A stretch of DNA of 64,000 nt from Nitrosomonas sp. (GCA_024281825.1 JAMWZY010000005.1:1-64000), one strand, 5' to 3'. Positions 1-11,445 are shown, numbered from the stretch's first letter. Notes: generated from the letters alone by a model not told the origin. Made by a program: numbers and translations.

Positions 1-72
1 TGAGGAATAATTTAATGTCATTCTTCTTACGGGCTAATTTTGTATCTATACTAAATCACCTGTAATAATGTT

Positions 73-103
73 CCCCGCAAAACTTCATCAAAGCTTTGCG
101 GGG
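73..103 (+). terminator. Rho-independent-type hairpin upstream of pstC
   Basis: A perfect 9-bp inverted repeat (CCCCGCAAA at 73-81, TTTGCGGGG at 95-103) encloses a 13-base loop and is followed by a short T-rich run. It sits between whatever gene lies left of the window and pstC. It may end the upstream transcript or attenuate read-through from a pstS gene, but that gene is not in view. The rest of 1-185 shows no gene. Confidence 0.7.
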
Positions 104-185
104 ATTTTGATCTTATGGATAAAGAACTAATTAGCCTAGATTAAGATTTTGATCTAGTAATAGCTAATCAAAAGGATTTTTAGAA

Positions 186-1118
186 GTGACAGAATGGCCA
201 CGTAATAAAACTAACACAGTAGGTAAGCTTGGTTTTAGTTTTCGCCGTCACTTGCACGAAAAATTTATAGAATTTCTTTTGTTTTTGTCTGCAGTGCTTT
301 CAATTGCGATTATGTTCGCGATCATAGTAATGTTGCTGAAGGAATCTTGGGTGTTTTTTCAGCATGTGTCGCTTTGGGATTTTTTAACAGACACTCAGTG
401 GACGCCATTGTTTGATGATGCTCACTATGGAATTTTACCTTTAGTATCTGGTACTTTGGTAAGTTCATTCATAGCTTTAGCGGTGGCGTTACCACTGGGA
501 ACTGTTATTGCTGTCTACCTTTCCGAGTTTGCTCCATTTGCTGTGAGAGAAGTAGCCAAACCTTTTCTTGAATTATTGGGGGGGGTGCCAACTGTAGTAT
601 ATGGTTATTTCGCATTGTTATTTGTAACTCCACTGCTGCAATCAATTTTTCCAGAATTACCGGGATTTAACTTACTTTCTGCGGGATTGGTAATGGGTAT
701 TATGATTATCCCTTATGTTAGTTCAATGACGGAAGATGCGATGCGAGCTGTACCTATGAATTTAAGAGAAGGGTCGTATGCGATGGGGGCGACGCGTTTT
801 CAAACAGCGATTCGTGTCGTCATGCCGGCAGCATTTTCTGGTATTGCAGCTGCTTATATATTGGGAATATCGCGCGCAGTCGGAGAAACGATGGTTGTTG
901 CAATTGCTGCTGGAATGCAGCCAAATTTAACCTGGAATCCTATGGAGCCAGCAGCTACAATTACTGCATATATTGTACAAGTGAGTCTTGGTGATTTGCC
1001 TCATGGTAGCATTGGGTATCAAACGATATTTGCTGCGGGCTTGACTTTACTGATACTAACGCTCATTTTTAATATCATTGGTCATGTTTTACGTAAAAGA
1101 TATCGGGAAGTTTATTAA
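186..1118 (+). CDS. pstC: Phosphate ABC transporter permease PstC
   Basis: Inner-membrane permease subunit of the high-affinity phosphate importer; with PstA it forms the channel through which PstS-delivered phosphate passes, driven by PstB. The 310-residue protein has a cytoplasmic N-terminus and about six membrane segments (the first near residues 30-50, the last near 280-302). The EAA loop that contacts the ATPase is at about residues 195-214 (EGSYAMGATRFQTAIRVVMP). The start is GTG, with an AAAGGA-like sequence upstream. PstA and PstB follow on the same strand. The family assignment is secure; expression under phosphate limitation is family knowledge, and I did not find a clear Pho box. 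Confidence 0.95.
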   Translation: MTEWPRNKTNTVGKLGFSFRRHLHEKFIEFLLFLSAVLSIAIMFAIIVMLLKESWVFFQHVSLWDFLTDTQWTPLFDDAHYGILPLVSGTLVSSFIALAVALPLGTVIAVYLSEFAPFAVREVAKPFLELLGGVPTVVYGYFALLFVTPLLQSIFPELPGFNLLSAGLVMGIMIIPYVSSMTEDAMRAVPMNLREGSYAMGATRFQTAIRVVMPAAFSGIAAAYILGISRAVGETMVVAIAAGMQPNLTWNPMEPAATITAYIVQVSLGDLPHGSIGYQTIFAAGLTLLILTLIFNIIGHVLRKRYREVY

Positions 1119-1221
1119 GATTAGAGAATCTCAATCATCTAAGTGTATGATTATCTTTACTTATAAAAAAAGATTCTGAGATGAAATAAGGTAAACGTAA
1201 TTCTAGAAAATATTAGTTTCT

Positions 1222-2148
1222 ATGGGTAGTATTAATAACTTAGAAGAAATCAGAAAAATCATTGATCAGCATAGAAAGTGGGATTTGGCTTTTACTGTTG
1301 CTGGCGTTCTTGCATTGATGATTGCGGTCGTGACATTTATTGTATTGTTTGCGCATATGCTGATAGATGGTGCGCCGAGATTATCATGGGACTTTTTTAC
1401 CTCCTTTCCATCGCGACGCCCCGAGATGGCTGGGATTTTATCAGCTTGGGTTGGAACAACTTTGGTTATGATTGTGACCGCAGCTTCTGCTGTACCTCTT
1501 GGAATTGGTGCTGGTGTATATCTTGAAGAATATGCGTCGAAAAACCTTTTAACTGAAATAATCGAGATTAATGTAACTAATTTGGCTGGGGTTCCTTCGA
1601 TTATTTATGGGTTGTTGGCTCTAGGGTTATTTGTATATCAACTAGGATTTGGTCAGAGTATTTTAGCTGCTGGTTTGGCTTTGGCTCTATTAATATTGCC
1701 TGTGGTGATTGTTGCAACGCGAGAAGCGATTCGTGCTATACCGGTAGCGATTCGTGAGGGTGCATATGCACTCGGAGCGACTAAATGGCAAACAGTAATT
1801 GATCATTTATTGCCTTATTCATCGGCGGGTATTCTAACTGGTATTATTATAGGTTTAGCACGTGCAATTGGTGAAACAGCTCCTGTGATTACGATTGGAG
1901 CCTTAACATTTATAGCATTTTTGCCACCGGCGCCTATAAAAAATGAATTTCCGTTTTTATCATTTGAATGGTTAACAGCGCCATTTACGGTAATGCCGAT
2001 TCAAATGTTTAACTGGGTTTCTCGTCCGGAGGAAGCTTTTCAATTCAATGCTGCTGCTGCTGGACTTGTTTTAGTGGTGATGACTTTGGCAATGAATGGA
2101 TTAGCAATTTATTTACGCTACCGTATGCGAAAAACAATAAAGTGGTAA
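1222..2148 (+). CDS. pstA: Phosphate ABC transporter permease PstA
   Basis: Second membrane subunit of the Pst phosphate importer, pairing with PstC. The 308-residue protein has about six hydrophobic segments and an EAA loop at residues 179-198 ([20 protein letters not shown]) for docking to PstB. The gene is about 100 bp after pstC, and its last 7 bp overlap the GTG proposed for pstB, which suggests translational coupling of permease and ATPase. Length and order (pstC-pstA-pstB) are normal for the family. Confidence 0.95.
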   Translation: MGSINNLEEIRKIIDQHRKWDLAFTVAGVLALMIAVVTFIVLFAHMLIDGAPRLSWDFFTSFPSRRPEMAGILSAWVGTTLVMIVTAASAVPLGIGAGVYLEEYASKNLLTEIIEINVTNLAGVPSIIYGLLALGLFVYQLGFGQSILAAGLALALLILPVVIVATREAIRAIPVAIREGAYALGATKWQTVIDHLLPYSSAGILTGIIIGLARAIGETAPVITIGALTFIAFLPPAPIKNEFPFLSFEWLTAPFTVMPIQMFNWVSRPEEAFQFNAAAAGLVLVVMTLAMNGLAIYLRYRMRKTIKW

Positions 2149-2951
2149 AAGAAATAATGCAGATTGGTCAAGAAGGAAAAATTGAAGCTATAACGTATAA
2201 ATCTGAAGTAAAGAATCTCAATTTCTACTATGGGGCATTTAACGCATTAAAAAGCATCAACATGGTGCTTCATGATAAAAAAATTACTGCGTTAATTGGA
2301 CCTTCTGGTTGCGGAAAATCGACGTTTCTGCGTTGCTTTAATCGTATGCATGATCTGTACCCAGGCAATCGTTATGATGGTGAGATTATTCTGTATCCTG
2401 ACGATGTCAATATTTTGGCTCAGAATGTCGATCCGATTGAAGTACGTATGCGCATCAGTATGGTATTTCAAAAACCGAATCCTTTTCCTAAATCAATTTA
2501 TGAAAACGTAGCTTATGGATTACGTGTCAGGGGAATTAAGCAACGAGCAATTCTTGATGAGCGTGTAGAACTGGCATTACGGAATGCAGCGCTATGGGAT
2601 GAAGTAAAAGATCGCCAGCACGATTTAGCCTTCAATCTTTCTGGAGGGCAGCAGCAAAGACTATGTATTGCACGCGCTTTGGCAACAGAACCAGAAATTT
2701 TGTTGTTTGACGAGCCAACTTCTGCGCTTGATCCTATTGCTACGGCCAGTATTGAAGAGTTAATCACAGACCTAAAGAATAAAGTTACGATATTAATCGT
2801 AACGCACAATATGCAGCAGGCGGCAAGAGTATCGGACTACACGGCGTACATGTACTTGGGGGAATTAATCGAGTTTGGTGTGACGGATACAATTTTTATA
2901 AAACCGAAGAATAAGCAGACGGAAGATTATATTACAGGTCGATTTGGTTAA
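2142..2951 (+). CDS. pstB: Phosphate ABC transporter ATPase PstB
   Basis: Cytoplasmic ATPase that powers PstCA. Walker A is GPSGCGKST (residues 53-61), the Q-loop glutamine is near 110, the ABC signature LSGGQQQR begins at 166 and Walker B with the D-loop is [13 protein letters not shown] from 186. All catalytic elements are intact. The GTG at 2142 gives 269 residues and overlaps pstA; an ATG at 2157 (MQIGQEG) is an equally plausible start. phoU, often the next gene in pst operons, is absent here: the next gene is tpiA with its own likely promoter. Confidence 0.96.
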   Translation: MVKEIMQIGQEGKIEAITYKSEVKNLNFYYGAFNALKSINMVLHDKKITALIGPSGCGKSTFLRCFNRMHDLYPGNRYDGEIILYPDDVNILAQNVDPIEVRMRISMVFQKPNPFPKSIYENVAYGLRVRGIKQRAILDERVELALRNAALWDEVKDRQHDLAFNLSGGQQQRLCIARALATEPEILLFDEPTSALDPIATASIEELITDLKNKVTILIVTHNMQQAARVSDYTAYMYLGELIEFGVTDTIFIKPKNKQTEDYITGRFG

Positions 2952-3025
2952 AGCAATTGAAATCAATTTCCTTGTGAAGCAAAAAATATTTAGTAAAATG
3001 CTTATCCAATAGTTAACAAGATAGA

Positions 3026-3054
3026 TTGACTCAAGAGTGAATCCTAGGTAGGAT
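3026..3054 (+). promoter_or_regulatory. Candidate sigma-70 promoter for tpiA-secG
   Basis: TTGACT at 3026-3031 and TAGGAT at 3049-3054 are separated by exactly 17 bp, a good vegetative promoter. It lies about 30 bp upstream of the tpiA ATG and after the pstB stop, so tpiA is probably transcribed independently of pst. Confidence 0.5.
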
Positions 3055-3084
3055 CGACGATTTTGAGAAATAACGAAATTGAGA

Positions 3085-3843
3085 ATGCGTAAAAAGCTTG
3101 TTGTTGGTAATTGGAAAATGCATGGTAATCTGCTTGAAAATAAGCGATTACTTGAGCTAGTTATTACAAATGTTACTAACATGCATGAGAAAGCACACTT
3201 TGCTGTGTGCGTGCCTTTCCCCTATTTGTCATCTGTACAAACTATATTGCAAGATACCTCGATAAGCTGGGGAGCGCAAAATTTGTCACAATTTGACAAA
3301 GGTGCATATACAGGTGAAGTTTCATCGGGAATGCTTAATGATTTTGCATGTGATTTTGTGATTATTGGTCATTCCGAACGTCGTGCACTCTATGGTGAAA
3401 CTAATGAAGTCGTAGCAGAAAAATGTGCAGCAGCGCAACGCGCTGGAATTATGTCGATTTTGTGTGTTGGTGAAACATATGAACAGCGTGAGGCAGGAAT
3501 TACAGAGAAAATTATTAAAGAGCAATTGAATGCTATCATTCAACTAATTGGAGTTGATTTTTTTAATAAAGCTGTGATTGCATATGAGCCTGTGTGGGCT
3601 ATTGGTACCGGTAAAACGGCGTCGCCACAACAAGCTCAGGATGTTCATGCATTTATAAGAAAAATGATTGCGGATCAGAATCCTGTGATTGCTGATAAAT
3701 TATTGATTCTATATGGTGGAAGCGTGAAAGCGAATAATGCTCATGAGTTATTTATGATGCCGGATATCGATGGGGGGTTAATCGGTGGCGCATCTTTAAT
3801 TGCTGATGATTTTGTGGCAATTTGTCGAGCCGCAAGTCAATAA
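3085..3843 (+). CDS. tpiA: Triosephosphate isomerase
   Basis: Interconverts dihydroxyacetone phosphate and glyceraldehyde 3-phosphate in glycolysis and gluconeogenesis. The 252-residue TIM barrel has the substrate-binding N8 and K10 (VGNWKMHG), the catalytic histidine near residue 96 (IIGHSERR), the catalytic glutamate near 168 (AYEPVWAIGTG) and the phosphate loop YGGSVKANN. The ATG at 3085 is preferred over an upstream TTG at 3079 because the family normally begins close to the RxKLVVGNWKM motif. secG follows immediately; tpiA-secG-tRNA-Leu-nuo is a common betaproteobacterial order. Confidence 0.97.
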   Translation: MRKKLVVGNWKMHGNLLENKRLLELVITNVTNMHEKAHFAVCVPFPYLSSVQTILQDTSISWGAQNLSQFDKGAYTGEVSSGMLNDFACDFVIIGHSERRALYGETNEVVAEKCAAAQRAGIMSILCVGETYEQREAGITEKIIKEQLNAIIQLIGVDFFNKAVIAYEPVWAIGTGKTASPQQAQDVHAFIRKMIADQNPVIADKLLILYGGSVKANNAHELFMMPDIDGGLIGGASLIADDFVAICRAASQ

Positions 3844-3860
3844 TTATTAGGAGTAATGGA

Positions 3861-4241
3861 TTGGAAATTTTGGTTTGGGCAGCACATGTAATACTAGCGA
3901 TTATATTGATTGTTCTGGTTCTGTTGCAGCATGGTAAAGGTGCAGACATGGGAGCGGCTTTTGGCAGCGGGTCGGCGGGAAGCCTATTTGGAGCAAGTGG
4001 GTCCGCTAATTTTTTGAGTCGCTCGACAGCCATTGTGGCAACACTATTTTTTATTTCGAGTATGAGCCTAACCTATCTTTCCGCTAATCAAACCAAAGGG
4101 GAAAGTATTATGGACGGCGTTATCGATATGAATGAGAGTGATCTAATATCAAATAGAGCAAGTAAAAAAGCAAAACAAGAAGATGTTGATGAATCATTTG
4201 ATATTAATAATAATTCAAAAGCCAATCAGATACCGAATTAA
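3861..4241 (+). CDS. secG: Preprotein translocase subunit SecG
   Basis: Small inner-membrane accessory subunit of the SecYEG translocon. The N-terminal membrane helix (about residues 1-25), the glycine/serine-rich loop (MGAAFGSGSAGSLFGASGSA) and the second helix are typical of SecG; a polar, asparagine-rich C-terminal tail follows. I place the start at TTG 3861 because AGGAG at 3849-3853 is spaced 7 bases from it. The longer in-frame reading would overlap tpiA and add a non-conserved N-terminus. The resulting length is 126 residues. Confidence 0.92.
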   Translation: MEILVWAAHVILAIILIVLVLLQHGKGADMGAAFGSGSAGSLFGASGSANFLSRSTAIVATLFFISSMSLTYLSANQTKGESIMDGVIDMNESDLISNRASKKAKQEDVDESFDINNNSKANQIPN

Positions 4242-4315
4242 GTTTTGCGTAATTAGTCAGAGGAAATTTAAGTAGCCGAATATCCTATAAAAGATAGAAA
4301 CTCCAAGATTTTGCT

Positions 4316-4400
4316 GCCGACGTGGTGGAATTGGTAGACACGCCGTCTTGAGGGGGCGGTGGCGAAAGCTGTGCGAGTTCGAGTCTCGCCGTCGGCACCA
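4316..4400 (+). tRNA. tRNA-Leu (GAG)
   Basis: An 85-base type II tRNA with an encoded CCA end. The 5' acceptor strand GCCGACG pairs with CGTCGGC before ACCA; the D-arm contains TGGTAGAC, the anticodon loop is TTGAGGG (anticodon GAG), a long variable arm follows and the T-arm reads GAGTTCGAGTCTC. It lies between secG and nuoA, a conserved place for this gene in Betaproteobacteria. It probably shares a transcript with secG or nuo. Confidence 0.97.
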
Positions 4401-4450
4401 AATAATTTTATAAATGAAATTTCTTACGATTTTTGTATTCATATTAAATA

Positions 4451-4807
4451 ATGCTTGATGATTATTTTTCAATACTGTTGTTTTTAATAGTTGGTTTCAT
4501 AGTGGGGGCTGGGTGTATGGTTGGTGGCTGGTTGTTGGCACCCAATCGTCCTGATAGCGAGAAACTTTCTCCTTATGAATGTGGATTTGAAGCATTCGAA
4601 GATGCACGTATGAAATTTGATGTGCGTTATTATCTGATTGCCATCTTATTTATATTATTTGATTTGGAAATTGCCTTTCTTTTTCCTTGGGCAGTGGTTC
4701 TTGACGAAATCGGATTATTTGGTTTTCTCGCGATGATGGTATTCTTGGGAATTTTAGTCGTTGGATTTATCTACGAATGGAAAAAAGGCGCGTTAGAGTG
4801 GGATTGA
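4451..4807 (+). CDS. nuoA: NADH-quinone oxidoreductase subunit A
   Basis: Small membrane subunit of complex I at the junction of the hydrophilic and membrane arms. It is 118 residues with three predicted helices (about 8-30, 62-82 and 88-108). The conserved loop [20 protein letters not shown] carries the cysteine characteristic of NuoA/ND3. First gene of an uninterrupted nuoA-N run; 4 bases separate it from nuoB. Confidence 0.97.
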   Translation: MLDDYFSILLFLIVGFIVGAGCMVGGWLLAPNRPDSEKLSPYECGFEAFEDARMKFDVRYYLIAILFILFDLEIAFLFPWAVVLDEIGLFGFLAMMVFLGILVVGFIYEWKKGALEWD

Positions 4808-4811
4808 AGTT

Positions 4812-5288
4812 ATGAGTATAGAGGGAGCGCTTGATAAGGGTTTTATTACTACCAGTTTAGATTCAGTTATTAATTGGGGAAGGACCGGATCGATGTGGCC
4901 GATGACTTTTGGCCTGGCGTGTTGCGCAGTAGAAATGATGGAAACGGGGGCATCGCGTTATGATCTTGATCGATTCGGTATCGTTTTTCGTCCTAGCCCA
5001 AGACAATCGGATGTCATGATTGTGGCAGGTACATTGTGCAACAAAATGGCACCTGCTTTACGAAAGGTTTACGACCAGATGGCAGAGCCACGTTGGGTAA
5101 TATCTATGGGCTCTTGTGCAAATGGCGGCGGATATTATCATTACTCATATTCAGTCGTTCGAGGATGTGATCGTATCGTGCCGGTTGATATATATGTTCC
5201 GGGATGTCCGCCTACCGCAGAAGCATTACTTTACGGCATTATTCAATTGCAAAATAAAATTCATCGTACCAATACCATTGCACGTTAG
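4812..5288 (+). CDS. nuoB: NADH-quinone oxidoreductase subunit B
   Basis: Carries cluster N2, the last 4Fe-4S centre before quinone. The 158-residue protein has the ligand set CC (GLACCAVE), one cysteine in [12 protein letters not shown] and one in [14 protein letters not shown]. Length and motifs are normal for a bacterial NuoB. The gene is tightly spaced between nuoA and nuoC, 8 bases from the latter. Confidence 0.97.
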   Translation: MSIEGALDKGFITTSLDSVINWGRTGSMWPMTFGLACCAVEMMETGASRYDLDRFGIVFRPSPRQSDVMIVAGTLCNKMAPALRKVYDQMAEPRWVISMGSCANGGGYYHYSYSVVRGCDRIVPVDIYVPGCPPTAEALLYGIIQLQNKIHRTNTIAR

Positions 5289-5296
5289 CTCAAAGC

Positions 5297-5920
5297 ATGT
5301 CTATCAGTATTCGACTCGAGGATCTCGAGAATAATTTACAAAGTGTTTTATCTGGCCAGTTGGTTAGCCTACAAAAGCAACACGATGAAATAACAATTGT
5401 CACTCAGGCCAATAATCTTCTTAAAGTGTCTGAAGCATTGCGTGATCATCCTTCGCTTAGTTTTGACACCTTGATTGATTTGTGTGGAATCGATTACTTT
5501 ACTTATGGTAGTGAGTTATCAGTAAAAAGCGGCTTGCGTGAGCGACGCTTTGCGGTAATCTATCACCTATTATCGGTAAAACTCAATCACAGAGTGCGCA
5601 TTCGAGTATTAGCAGAAGATAATGAATTGCCCGTAGTAGATTCGGTTAGTAATATTTGGCCAGCTGCAAATTGGTTTGAGCGAGAGGCATTTGATCTTTA
5701 TGGTATTGTTTTTACCGGACATCCTGATTTACGTAGAATTCTGACGGATTATGGTTTTGTTGGAAATCCATTTCGCAAAGATTTTCCAATAAGCGGTTAT
5801 GTGGAAATGCGTTATGATGTAGAGCAAAAAAGAGTGGTTTATCAGCCTGTCAGCATTGAGCCACGTGAAATTACACCCCATGTGATACGCGAAGAGCATT
5901 ATGGGGAGACAGAGTTTTGA
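5297..5920 (+). CDS. nuoC: NADH-quinone oxidoreductase subunit C
   Basis: Peripheral-arm subunit (30-kDa type) that packs against NuoD. The 207-residue protein has the signature [18 protein letters not shown] followed by RRILTDYGF and PFRKDFP near its C-terminus. It is a separate gene, not the NuoCD fusion of enterobacteria, which fits a betaproteobacterium. Confidence 0.97.
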   Translation: MSISIRLEDLENNLQSVLSGQLVSLQKQHDEITIVTQANNLLKVSEALRDHPSLSFDTLIDLCGIDYFTYGSELSVKSGLRERRFAVIYHLLSVKLNHRVRIRVLAEDNELPVVDSVSNIWPAANWFEREAFDLYGIVFTGHPDLRRILTDYGFVGNPFRKDFPISGYVEMRYDVEQKRVVYQPVSIEPREITPHVIREEHYGETEF

Positions 5921-5970
5921 TATTGTTCAAAATGTTAATGTGTATCAATAATAATTCTTTTAAGTGATTT

Positions 5971-7224
5971 ATGGCCGAAATACGTAATTACACCATGAAT
6001 TTTGGACCTCAGCACCCTGCTGCGCATGGGGTTTTGCGGTTAGTACTTGAGTTGGACGGTGAAGTAGTGCGTCGTGCTGATCCACATATCGGATTACTGC
6101 ATAGAGCAACTGAAAAATTAGCGGAAAATAAAACCTACTTGCAATCGGTGCCTTATATGGATCGATTGGATTATGTTTCAATGATGGTGAATGAACATGC
6201 ATATGTCATGGCCATTGAAAAATTATTAGGAATCGAAGTGCCTATCCGAGCTCAGTATATTCGTGTGATGTTCGATGAAATCACGAGAATTCTGAACCAT
6301 CTTCTGTGGATTGGAGCGCATGCACTAGATGTGGGTGCAATGACAATGTTTCTCTATGCATTTCGTGAACGCGAAGATTTGATGGATTGTTATGAAGCTG
6401 TTTCTGGTGCTAGGATGCACGCGGCTTATTATCGCCCCGGAGGTGTGTATCGTGATTTGCCGGATACAATGCCACGTTATCAGTCTTCTAAGATTCACAA
6501 TGAAAAAGTAACGCAATTACGTAATTTGAACCGGGAAGGTTCTTTATTGGATTTTATTGAGGATTTTACCAATCGTTTTCCAGGTTATGTGGATGAATAT
6601 GAAACTCTGTTAACGGATAATAGGATTTGGAAACAACGGCTCGTAGATATTGGTGTTGTTTCGCCTGAACGAGCAAAAGCGCTTGGTTTTACTGGACCAA
6701 TGCTGCGGGGCTCAGGGGTCGAGTGGGATCTGAGAAAAACGCAGCCCTACGAAGTGTACGATCAAGTTGAGTTTGATATTCCTGTAGGGGTTAATGGTGA
6801 TTGTTATGACCGTTACTTAGTACGTATCGAGGAATTTCGTCAATCTAATCGCATCATTCAGCAGTGCGTGGATTGGCTACGTAAAAACCCAGGTCCAGTA
6901 ATAGTCGATAATCATAAAGTGGCACCGCCATCTCGGGTCAAGATGAAACAGAATATGGAAGAATTGATTCATCATTTCAAATTATTTACTGAGGGCTTTC
7001 ATGTTCCACCGGGTGAGGTTTATGCGGCAGTAGAGCATCCTAAGGGAGAGTTTGGTATTTATATGGTTTCAAATGGTGCGAATAAACCTTACCGACTTAA
7101 AATACGTGCTCCAGGATTCGCACATTTGGCGGCATTGGATGAAATGTCTCGAGGGCATATGATTGCCGATGTCGTCGCAATCATTGGTACACAAGATATA
7201 GTTTTTGGTGAAATTGATAGATAA
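5971..7224 (+). CDS. nuoD: NADH-quinone oxidoreductase subunit D
   Basis: The 49-kDa-type subunit that forms the quinone-binding pocket with NuoB. The 417-residue protein begins with [20 protein letters not shown], contains [14 protein letters not shown], and ends with the conserved DIVFGEIDR. Histidine and tyrosine candidates for quinone contact are in the HPAAHG region and in [13 protein letters not shown]. The length is standard. nuoE starts 2 bases after the stop. Confidence 0.98.
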   Translation: MAEIRNYTMNFGPQHPAAHGVLRLVLELDGEVVRRADPHIGLLHRATEKLAENKTYLQSVPYMDRLDYVSMMVNEHAYVMAIEKLLGIEVPIRAQYIRVMFDEITRILNHLLWIGAHALDVGAMTMFLYAFREREDLMDCYEAVSGARMHAAYYRPGGVYRDLPDTMPRYQSSKIHNEKVTQLRNLNREGSLLDFIEDFTNRFPGYVDEYETLLTDNRIWKQRLVDIGVVSPERAKALGFTGPMLRGSGVEWDLRKTQPYEVYDQVEFDIPVGVNGDCYDRYLVRIEEFRQSNRIIQQCVDWLRKNPGPVIVDNHKVAPPSRVKMKQNMEELIHHFKLFTEGFHVPPGEVYAAVEHPKGEFGIYMVSNGANKPYRLKIRAPGFAHLAALDEMSRGHMIADVVAIIGTQDIVFGEIDR

Positions 7225-7226
7225 AG

Positions 7227-7706
7227 ATGTTAAGTGCTGATTCTCTTAAGAAAATAGATCGAGAGATTGCAAAATATCCGAGTGATAGAAAGCAATCGGC
7301 GGTGATGTCTGCGCTTGCTATAGCGCAAGATGAAAAAGGTTGGTTGGCAAATGAGACAATCAATTTCGTTGCAGAATATCTGGATATGCCTTCTATAGCA
7401 GTATATGAAGTGGCGACGTTTTATAATATGTACGATCTGGAGCCGGTGGGTAAATATAAGATTACGGTTTGTACTAATCTGCCATGTGCATTATCAGGGA
7501 GTAATGAATCCGCTGCGTATATCAAGAAAAAGCTTGGTATTGAATTTAATCAAACGACCAGGGATGGAAAATTCACTTTAAAAGAAGGTGAATGCTTCGG
7601 TGCATGTGGTGATGCGCCAGTTTTGTTGGTAAATAATAAGCGAATGTGTAGTTTCATGTCGAATGAGATGATTGATAAATTGTTAAAGGATCTGAGCGAT
7701 GAGTAA
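7227..7706 (+). CDS. nuoE: NADH-quinone oxidoreductase subunit E
   Basis: Thioredoxin-fold subunit carrying the off-pathway 2Fe-2S cluster N1a, next to NuoF. The 159-residue protein has the four cysteines in two pairs: CTNLPC and CFGAC. The N-terminal helical part contains the family's [12 protein letters not shown] segment. The last 8 bp overlap nuoF, which suggests coupled translation of the NADH-dehydrogenase module. Confidence 0.97.
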   Translation: MLSADSLKKIDREIAKYPSDRKQSAVMSALAIAQDEKGWLANETINFVAEYLDMPSIAVYEVATFYNMYDLEPVGKYKITVCTNLPCALSGSNESAAYIKKKLGIEFNQTTRDGKFTLKEGECFGACGDAPVLLVNNKRMCSFMSNEMIDKLLKDLSDE

Positions 7707-8979
7707 TCAGTATCCACTGACGCTTATGTATGGTGTTGATAGTTCCAATCCTGATAACTGGCGCCTAAAAAGCTATGAGAAACGCGAAGGCTATGTCGCA
7801 CTGAGGAAAATATTATCGGAGAATATTAGTGCCGAGCAAGTTATAGAGGAAGTTAAAAAATCAGCACTTCGAGGTCGCGGTGGAGCGGGTTTTCCCACAG
7901 GTTTGAAATGGAGCTTTATGCCAAAAGGGTATGAAGGCGACAAGTACATTGTTTGTAACTCGGATGAAGGTGAACCGGGAACATTCAAAGATCGCGATAT
8001 TATGCGATATAATCCTCACCTGTTGATTGAAGGGATGATTATTGCTGCCTACGCGATGGGTGTCAAAGTAGGTTATAACTATATCCACGGTGAAATCTGG
8101 GCTGTTTATGAGCGCATGGAAGAAGCTGTAGATGAAGCTCGTGCAGCTGGTTTGCTTGGGAATAGCATACTAGGTTCATCATTTAGCTTCCAATTATATA
8201 ATCACCATGGATATGGTGCTTATATTTGTGGAGAAGAAACTGCTTTATTGGAGTCTATTGAAGGTAAAAAAGGGCAACCGCGTTTTAAGCCTCCTTTTCC
8301 TGCGAATTTTGGTCTTTACGGTAAACCAACTACAATTAACAATACAGAAACATTTGCTTCGGTTCCATGGATTATTCGACATGGAGGGCAAAAATATCTG
8401 GAATTAGGTAAACCTAATAATGGCGGAACTAAGATTTTTTCCATATCAGGTCATGTAAATAAGCCGGGGAATTATGAGATTCCGTTAGGTACACCTTTTG
8501 CGGAACTACTTGAAATGGCGGGTGGTATGCGTGGTGGACGAAAATTAAAAGGCTGTATTCCTGGGGGATCATCGATGCCAGTTTTGCCAGGTGAGATCAT
8601 GATGAATACTGACATGGATTACGATTCTATCGCAAAAGCGGGATCAATGTTGGGCTCTGGAGCTGTTATTATCATGGATGAGACGACCTGTATGGTCAGA
8701 GCGCTTGAACGATTATCGTATTTTTATTACGAGGAATCTTGTGGTCAATGTACACCGTGCCGAGAAGGTACCGGGTGGTTGTACCGAATCGTAAATCGTA
8801 TTGAACACGGAAAAGGACGTGTGGAGGATATGGACTTACTCAATAATTTGGCAGATAACATACAAGGTCGAACCATCTGTGCGTTAGGTGATGCGGCAGC
8901 AATGCCGGTAAGAGCCATGATTCAACATTTCCGTGATGAATTTATATACCATGTTGAGCATAAAAGATGCATGGTCTGA
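7699..8979 (+). CDS. nuoF: NADH-quinone oxidoreductase subunit F
   Basis: NADH-oxidising flavoprotein with FMN and 4Fe-4S cluster N3. Across 426 residues it shows the NADH/FMN glycine-rich loop [13 protein letters not shown] near residues 57-69, the segment [15 protein letters not shown], the [16 protein letters not shown] region, and the cluster ligands [13 protein letters not shown] plus a later cysteine in [10 protein letters not shown]. All expected motifs are intact. Confidence 0.98.
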   Translation: MSNQYPLTLMYGVDSSNPDNWRLKSYEKREGYVALRKILSENISAEQVIEEVKKSALRGRGGAGFPTGLKWSFMPKGYEGDKYIVCNSDEGEPGTFKDRDIMRYNPHLLIEGMIIAAYAMGVKVGYNYIHGEIWAVYERMEEAVDEARAAGLLGNSILGSSFSFQLYNHHGYGAYICGEETALLESIEGKKGQPRFKPPFPANFGLYGKPTTINNTETFASVPWIIRHGGQKYLELGKPNNGGTKIFSISGHVNKPGNYEIPLGTPFAELLEMAGGMRGGRKLKGCIPGGSSMPVLPGEIMMNTDMDYDSIAKAGSMLGSGAVIIMDETTCMVRALERLSYFYYEESCGQCTPCREGTGWLYRIVNRIEHGKGRVEDMDLLNNLADNIQGRTICALGDAAAMPVRAMIQHFRDEFIYHVEHKRCMV

Positions 8980-9027
8980 TTTTTTGCTAAGAATAAAATT
9001 TGAACACAATCCAACAAGTTTAACCTG

Positions 9028-11445
9028 ATGATCAATATAGAAATCGACGGTAAGCAAGTATCCGTTCCCAAAGGCAGCACCATTATGGATGGTGCAAAGC
9101 AAGTTGGCATTTATATTCCACATTTTTGTTATCACAAGAAATTGTCCATTGCGGCTAATTGCCGTATGTGTCTCGTGCAGGTTGAGAAAGCGCCCAAACC
9201 GTTGCCCGCTTGTGCAACTCCAGTAATGGATGGCATGAAGGTTTTTACACACTCACAGCAAGCGGTAACGGCACAAAAAGGTGTGATGGAGTTTTTGTTG
9301 ATTAATCATCCGTTGGATTGTCCGATTTGCGACCAAGGTGGTGAGTGTCAGCTACAAGATTTAGCCGTTGGTTATGGTGCGAGTGAGTCACGTTATACAG
9401 AATCAAAGCGTGTGGTTACCAACAAAAATTTGGGACCGTTAATTTCAACCGATATGACACGCTGTATTCATTGCACGCGCTGTGTTCGTTTTGGTCAAGA
9501 GATTGCTGGCATTATGGAACTTGGAATGGCTGGCCGTGGAGAGCATTCTGAGATTCTAGCCTTTGTTGGAAAAACAGTTGATTCCGAATTATCCGGGAAT
9601 GTCATTGATCTTTGTCCAGTGGGAGCATTAGTTAGTAAGCCATTTCGTTATTCTGCGCGTACTTGGGAATTATCGCGTAGAAAATCTATCAGTCCGCATT
9701 GTGGATTAGGTTCAAACCTAGTTGTGCAAGTGAAGCAAAATAAAGTAATGCGTGTTTTGCCGCGAGAAAATGAAGATGTTAACGAATGCTGGCTATCGGA
9801 TAAAGATCGTTTTTCCTATGAAGGTTTGAATTCTGAAGATCGATTGACTCGACCGATGATTAAACGTGATGGTCAGTGGAGTGAGTGCGATTGGCAAGAA
9901 GCTTTAGAATTTACAGCAACTAAGCTGCTTGCTATAAAAAATGAATATGGTGTGAAGAGCATCGGTGCAATTGGATCGCCCTATAGTACTTGCGAAGAGC
10001 TTTATTTATTACAAAAATTAATTCGTGCAGTAGGTAGCAATAATATCGATCATCGTGTACGTCAATCTGATTTTTGCGGCGATAAATATTTACAAGGTGC
10101 ACCTTGGTTAGGAAATAGTATTACGCAATTATCACATTTAAAATCTGTATTAGTGATTGGTAGTACCTTTAGAAAAGACCATCCATTAATCGCGCAACGT
10201 TTTCGCCAAGCCATAAAAAATGGCATGCAACTAAGCATCATCAATTCGGTGGATGACGAATTATTAACTAAGGTAACTCATAAAATAATTGTCGCACCCA
10301 ATAGTATTACTGAGTCGCTTGCGAAAGTATTAAAAGCGGCGATTCAGATCAGCGGATTACAAGTTTCTGATGAAATTAAACCATACATTGATTCATTAGT
10401 TGTTGAAACAAACTCAAGTCATTTTGCGATTGCCGCTAGTCTCATTGAAAGTACTACTTCAGCTTCGGTTTATTTGGGGAATTTGGCGCAACATCATCCT
10501 GATTATTCAAAAATTACCTTACTGGCTGGTTTGATAGCAAAAATTACTGGAGCAAATTTTGGAATATTAGGTGAAGCGGCAAACAGTGTTGGTGCCTATT
10601 TGGTAGGTGCAGTACCTAATGCATTTGCGCTAAGGAGTACTCAGCAGAATGAATTTCCTAATATTCCTGGATTGAATGCAGCACAAATGTTAGGTTTTTC
10701 ATCAGATCTTCCCGAAGAATCATGTCGTGCATTATTGTTGATGAACATTGAGCCGGAATTCGATGCGTATAATTCACAAAAAGCACTAGAGACTGTGAAA
10801 AAGACACAATTTGTAGTGTCAATGAGTGTGTATAAAGGTAATATACTTGATTATGCTGATGTGATGCTGCCTATGGCGCCCTTCACGGAAACTTTTGGTA
10901 CTTTTGTTAATACAGAAGGGCGAATTCAAAGTTTCAATGGTGTTGTTTCCCCATCTGGTGAAGCGCGTCCTGCATGGAAAATTTTGCGTGTTCTGGCGAA
11001 TTTACTGGCATTGGATAATTTTGATTATGATGCGCCAGAACAGATTCGTACAGAAATATTTCCACCTGAGTTTGATATTACAATTCATTTGAATAATGTG
11101 TTGAAGGATTTTAATTTAAAAATAAATGGGACTGATCAACAGGATTTACAGCGTGTTGGTGAAGTACCTATTTATCGAGCAGATCCAATTGTTAGGCGCG
11201 CGGAATCGCTGCAACAAACAAACGATGCATTGCCACCTAAGGCATTGATGTCTTTAGGATTAATGTCAAAATTGAATGTCGATGTAGGAAGTACGGTTAA
11301 AGTGCAACAGGGCGAAGTTGTCATTCAGCTTCAAGCGGATTGTGATGATAAGTTGCCGAATAATTGTGTACGTATTGCTTGTGCACATCCTGATACTCAG
11401 TTATTAGGTGATTTGTTTGGTGCAATAAACGTAGAGAAAGTGTAA
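9028..11445 (+). CDS. nuoG: NADH-quinone oxidoreductase subunit G
   Basis: Large iron-sulfur subunit that wires electrons from NuoF to NuoI. The 805-residue protein has an N-terminal 2Fe-2S ferredoxin domain ([15 protein letters not shown] and a cysteine in ACATP), a His-Cys 4Fe-4S motif ([14 protein letters not shown]), a further cluster motif ([16 protein letters not shown]), and a long molybdopterin-oxidoreductase-like domain that is structural in complex I. The conserved late segment [20 protein letters not shown] is present. Spacing to nuoF is about 50 bp and to nuoH about 25 bp. Confidence 0.97.
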   Translation: MINIEIDGKQVSVPKGSTIMDGAKQVGIYIPHFCYHKKLSIAANCRMCLVQVEKAPKPLPACATPVMDGMKVFTHSQQAVTAQKGVMEFLLINHPLDCPICDQGGECQLQDLAVGYGASESRYTESKRVVTNKNLGPLISTDMTRCIHCTRCVRFGQEIAGIMELGMAGRGEHSEILAFVGKTVDSELSGNVIDLCPVGALVSKPFRYSARTWELSRRKSISPHCGLGSNLVVQVKQNKVMRVLPRENEDVNECWLSDKDRFSYEGLNSEDRLTRPMIKRDGQWSECDWQEALEFTATKLLAIKNEYGVKSIGAIGSPYSTCEELYLLQKLIRAVGSNNIDHRVRQSDFCGDKYLQGAPWLGNSITQLSHLKSVLVIGSTFRKDHPLIAQRFRQAIKNGMQLSIINSVDDELLTKVTHKIIVAPNSITESLAKVLKAAIQISGLQVSDEIKPYIDSLVVETNSSHFAIAASLIESTTSASVYLGNLAQHHPDYSKITLLAGLIAKITGANFGILGEAANSVGAYLVGAVPNAFALRSTQQNEFPNIPGLNAAQMLGFSSDLPEESCRALLLMNIEPEFDAYNSQKALETVKKTQFVVSMSVYKGNILDYADVMLPMAPFTETFGTFVNTEGRIQSFNGVVSPSGEARPAWKILRVLANLLALDNFDYDAPEQIRTEIFPPEFDITIHLNNVLKDFNLKINGTDQQDLQRVGEVPIYRADPIVRRAESLQQTNDALPPKALMSLGLMSKLNVDVGSTVKVQQGEVVIQLQADCDDKLPNNCVRIACAHPDTQLLGDLFGAINVEKV

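Noticed and set aside
4257..4472. Minus-strand open frame across tRNA-Leu(GAG)
   Set aside because: It reads the tRNA gene backwards and has no family similarity; the tRNA explains the sequence.
9028..11445. Formate dehydrogenase alpha subunit in place of NuoG
   Set aside because: The molybdopterin-like domain is normal in NuoG, the gene sits between nuoF and nuoH, and the N-terminal ferredoxin motifs are those of complex I.
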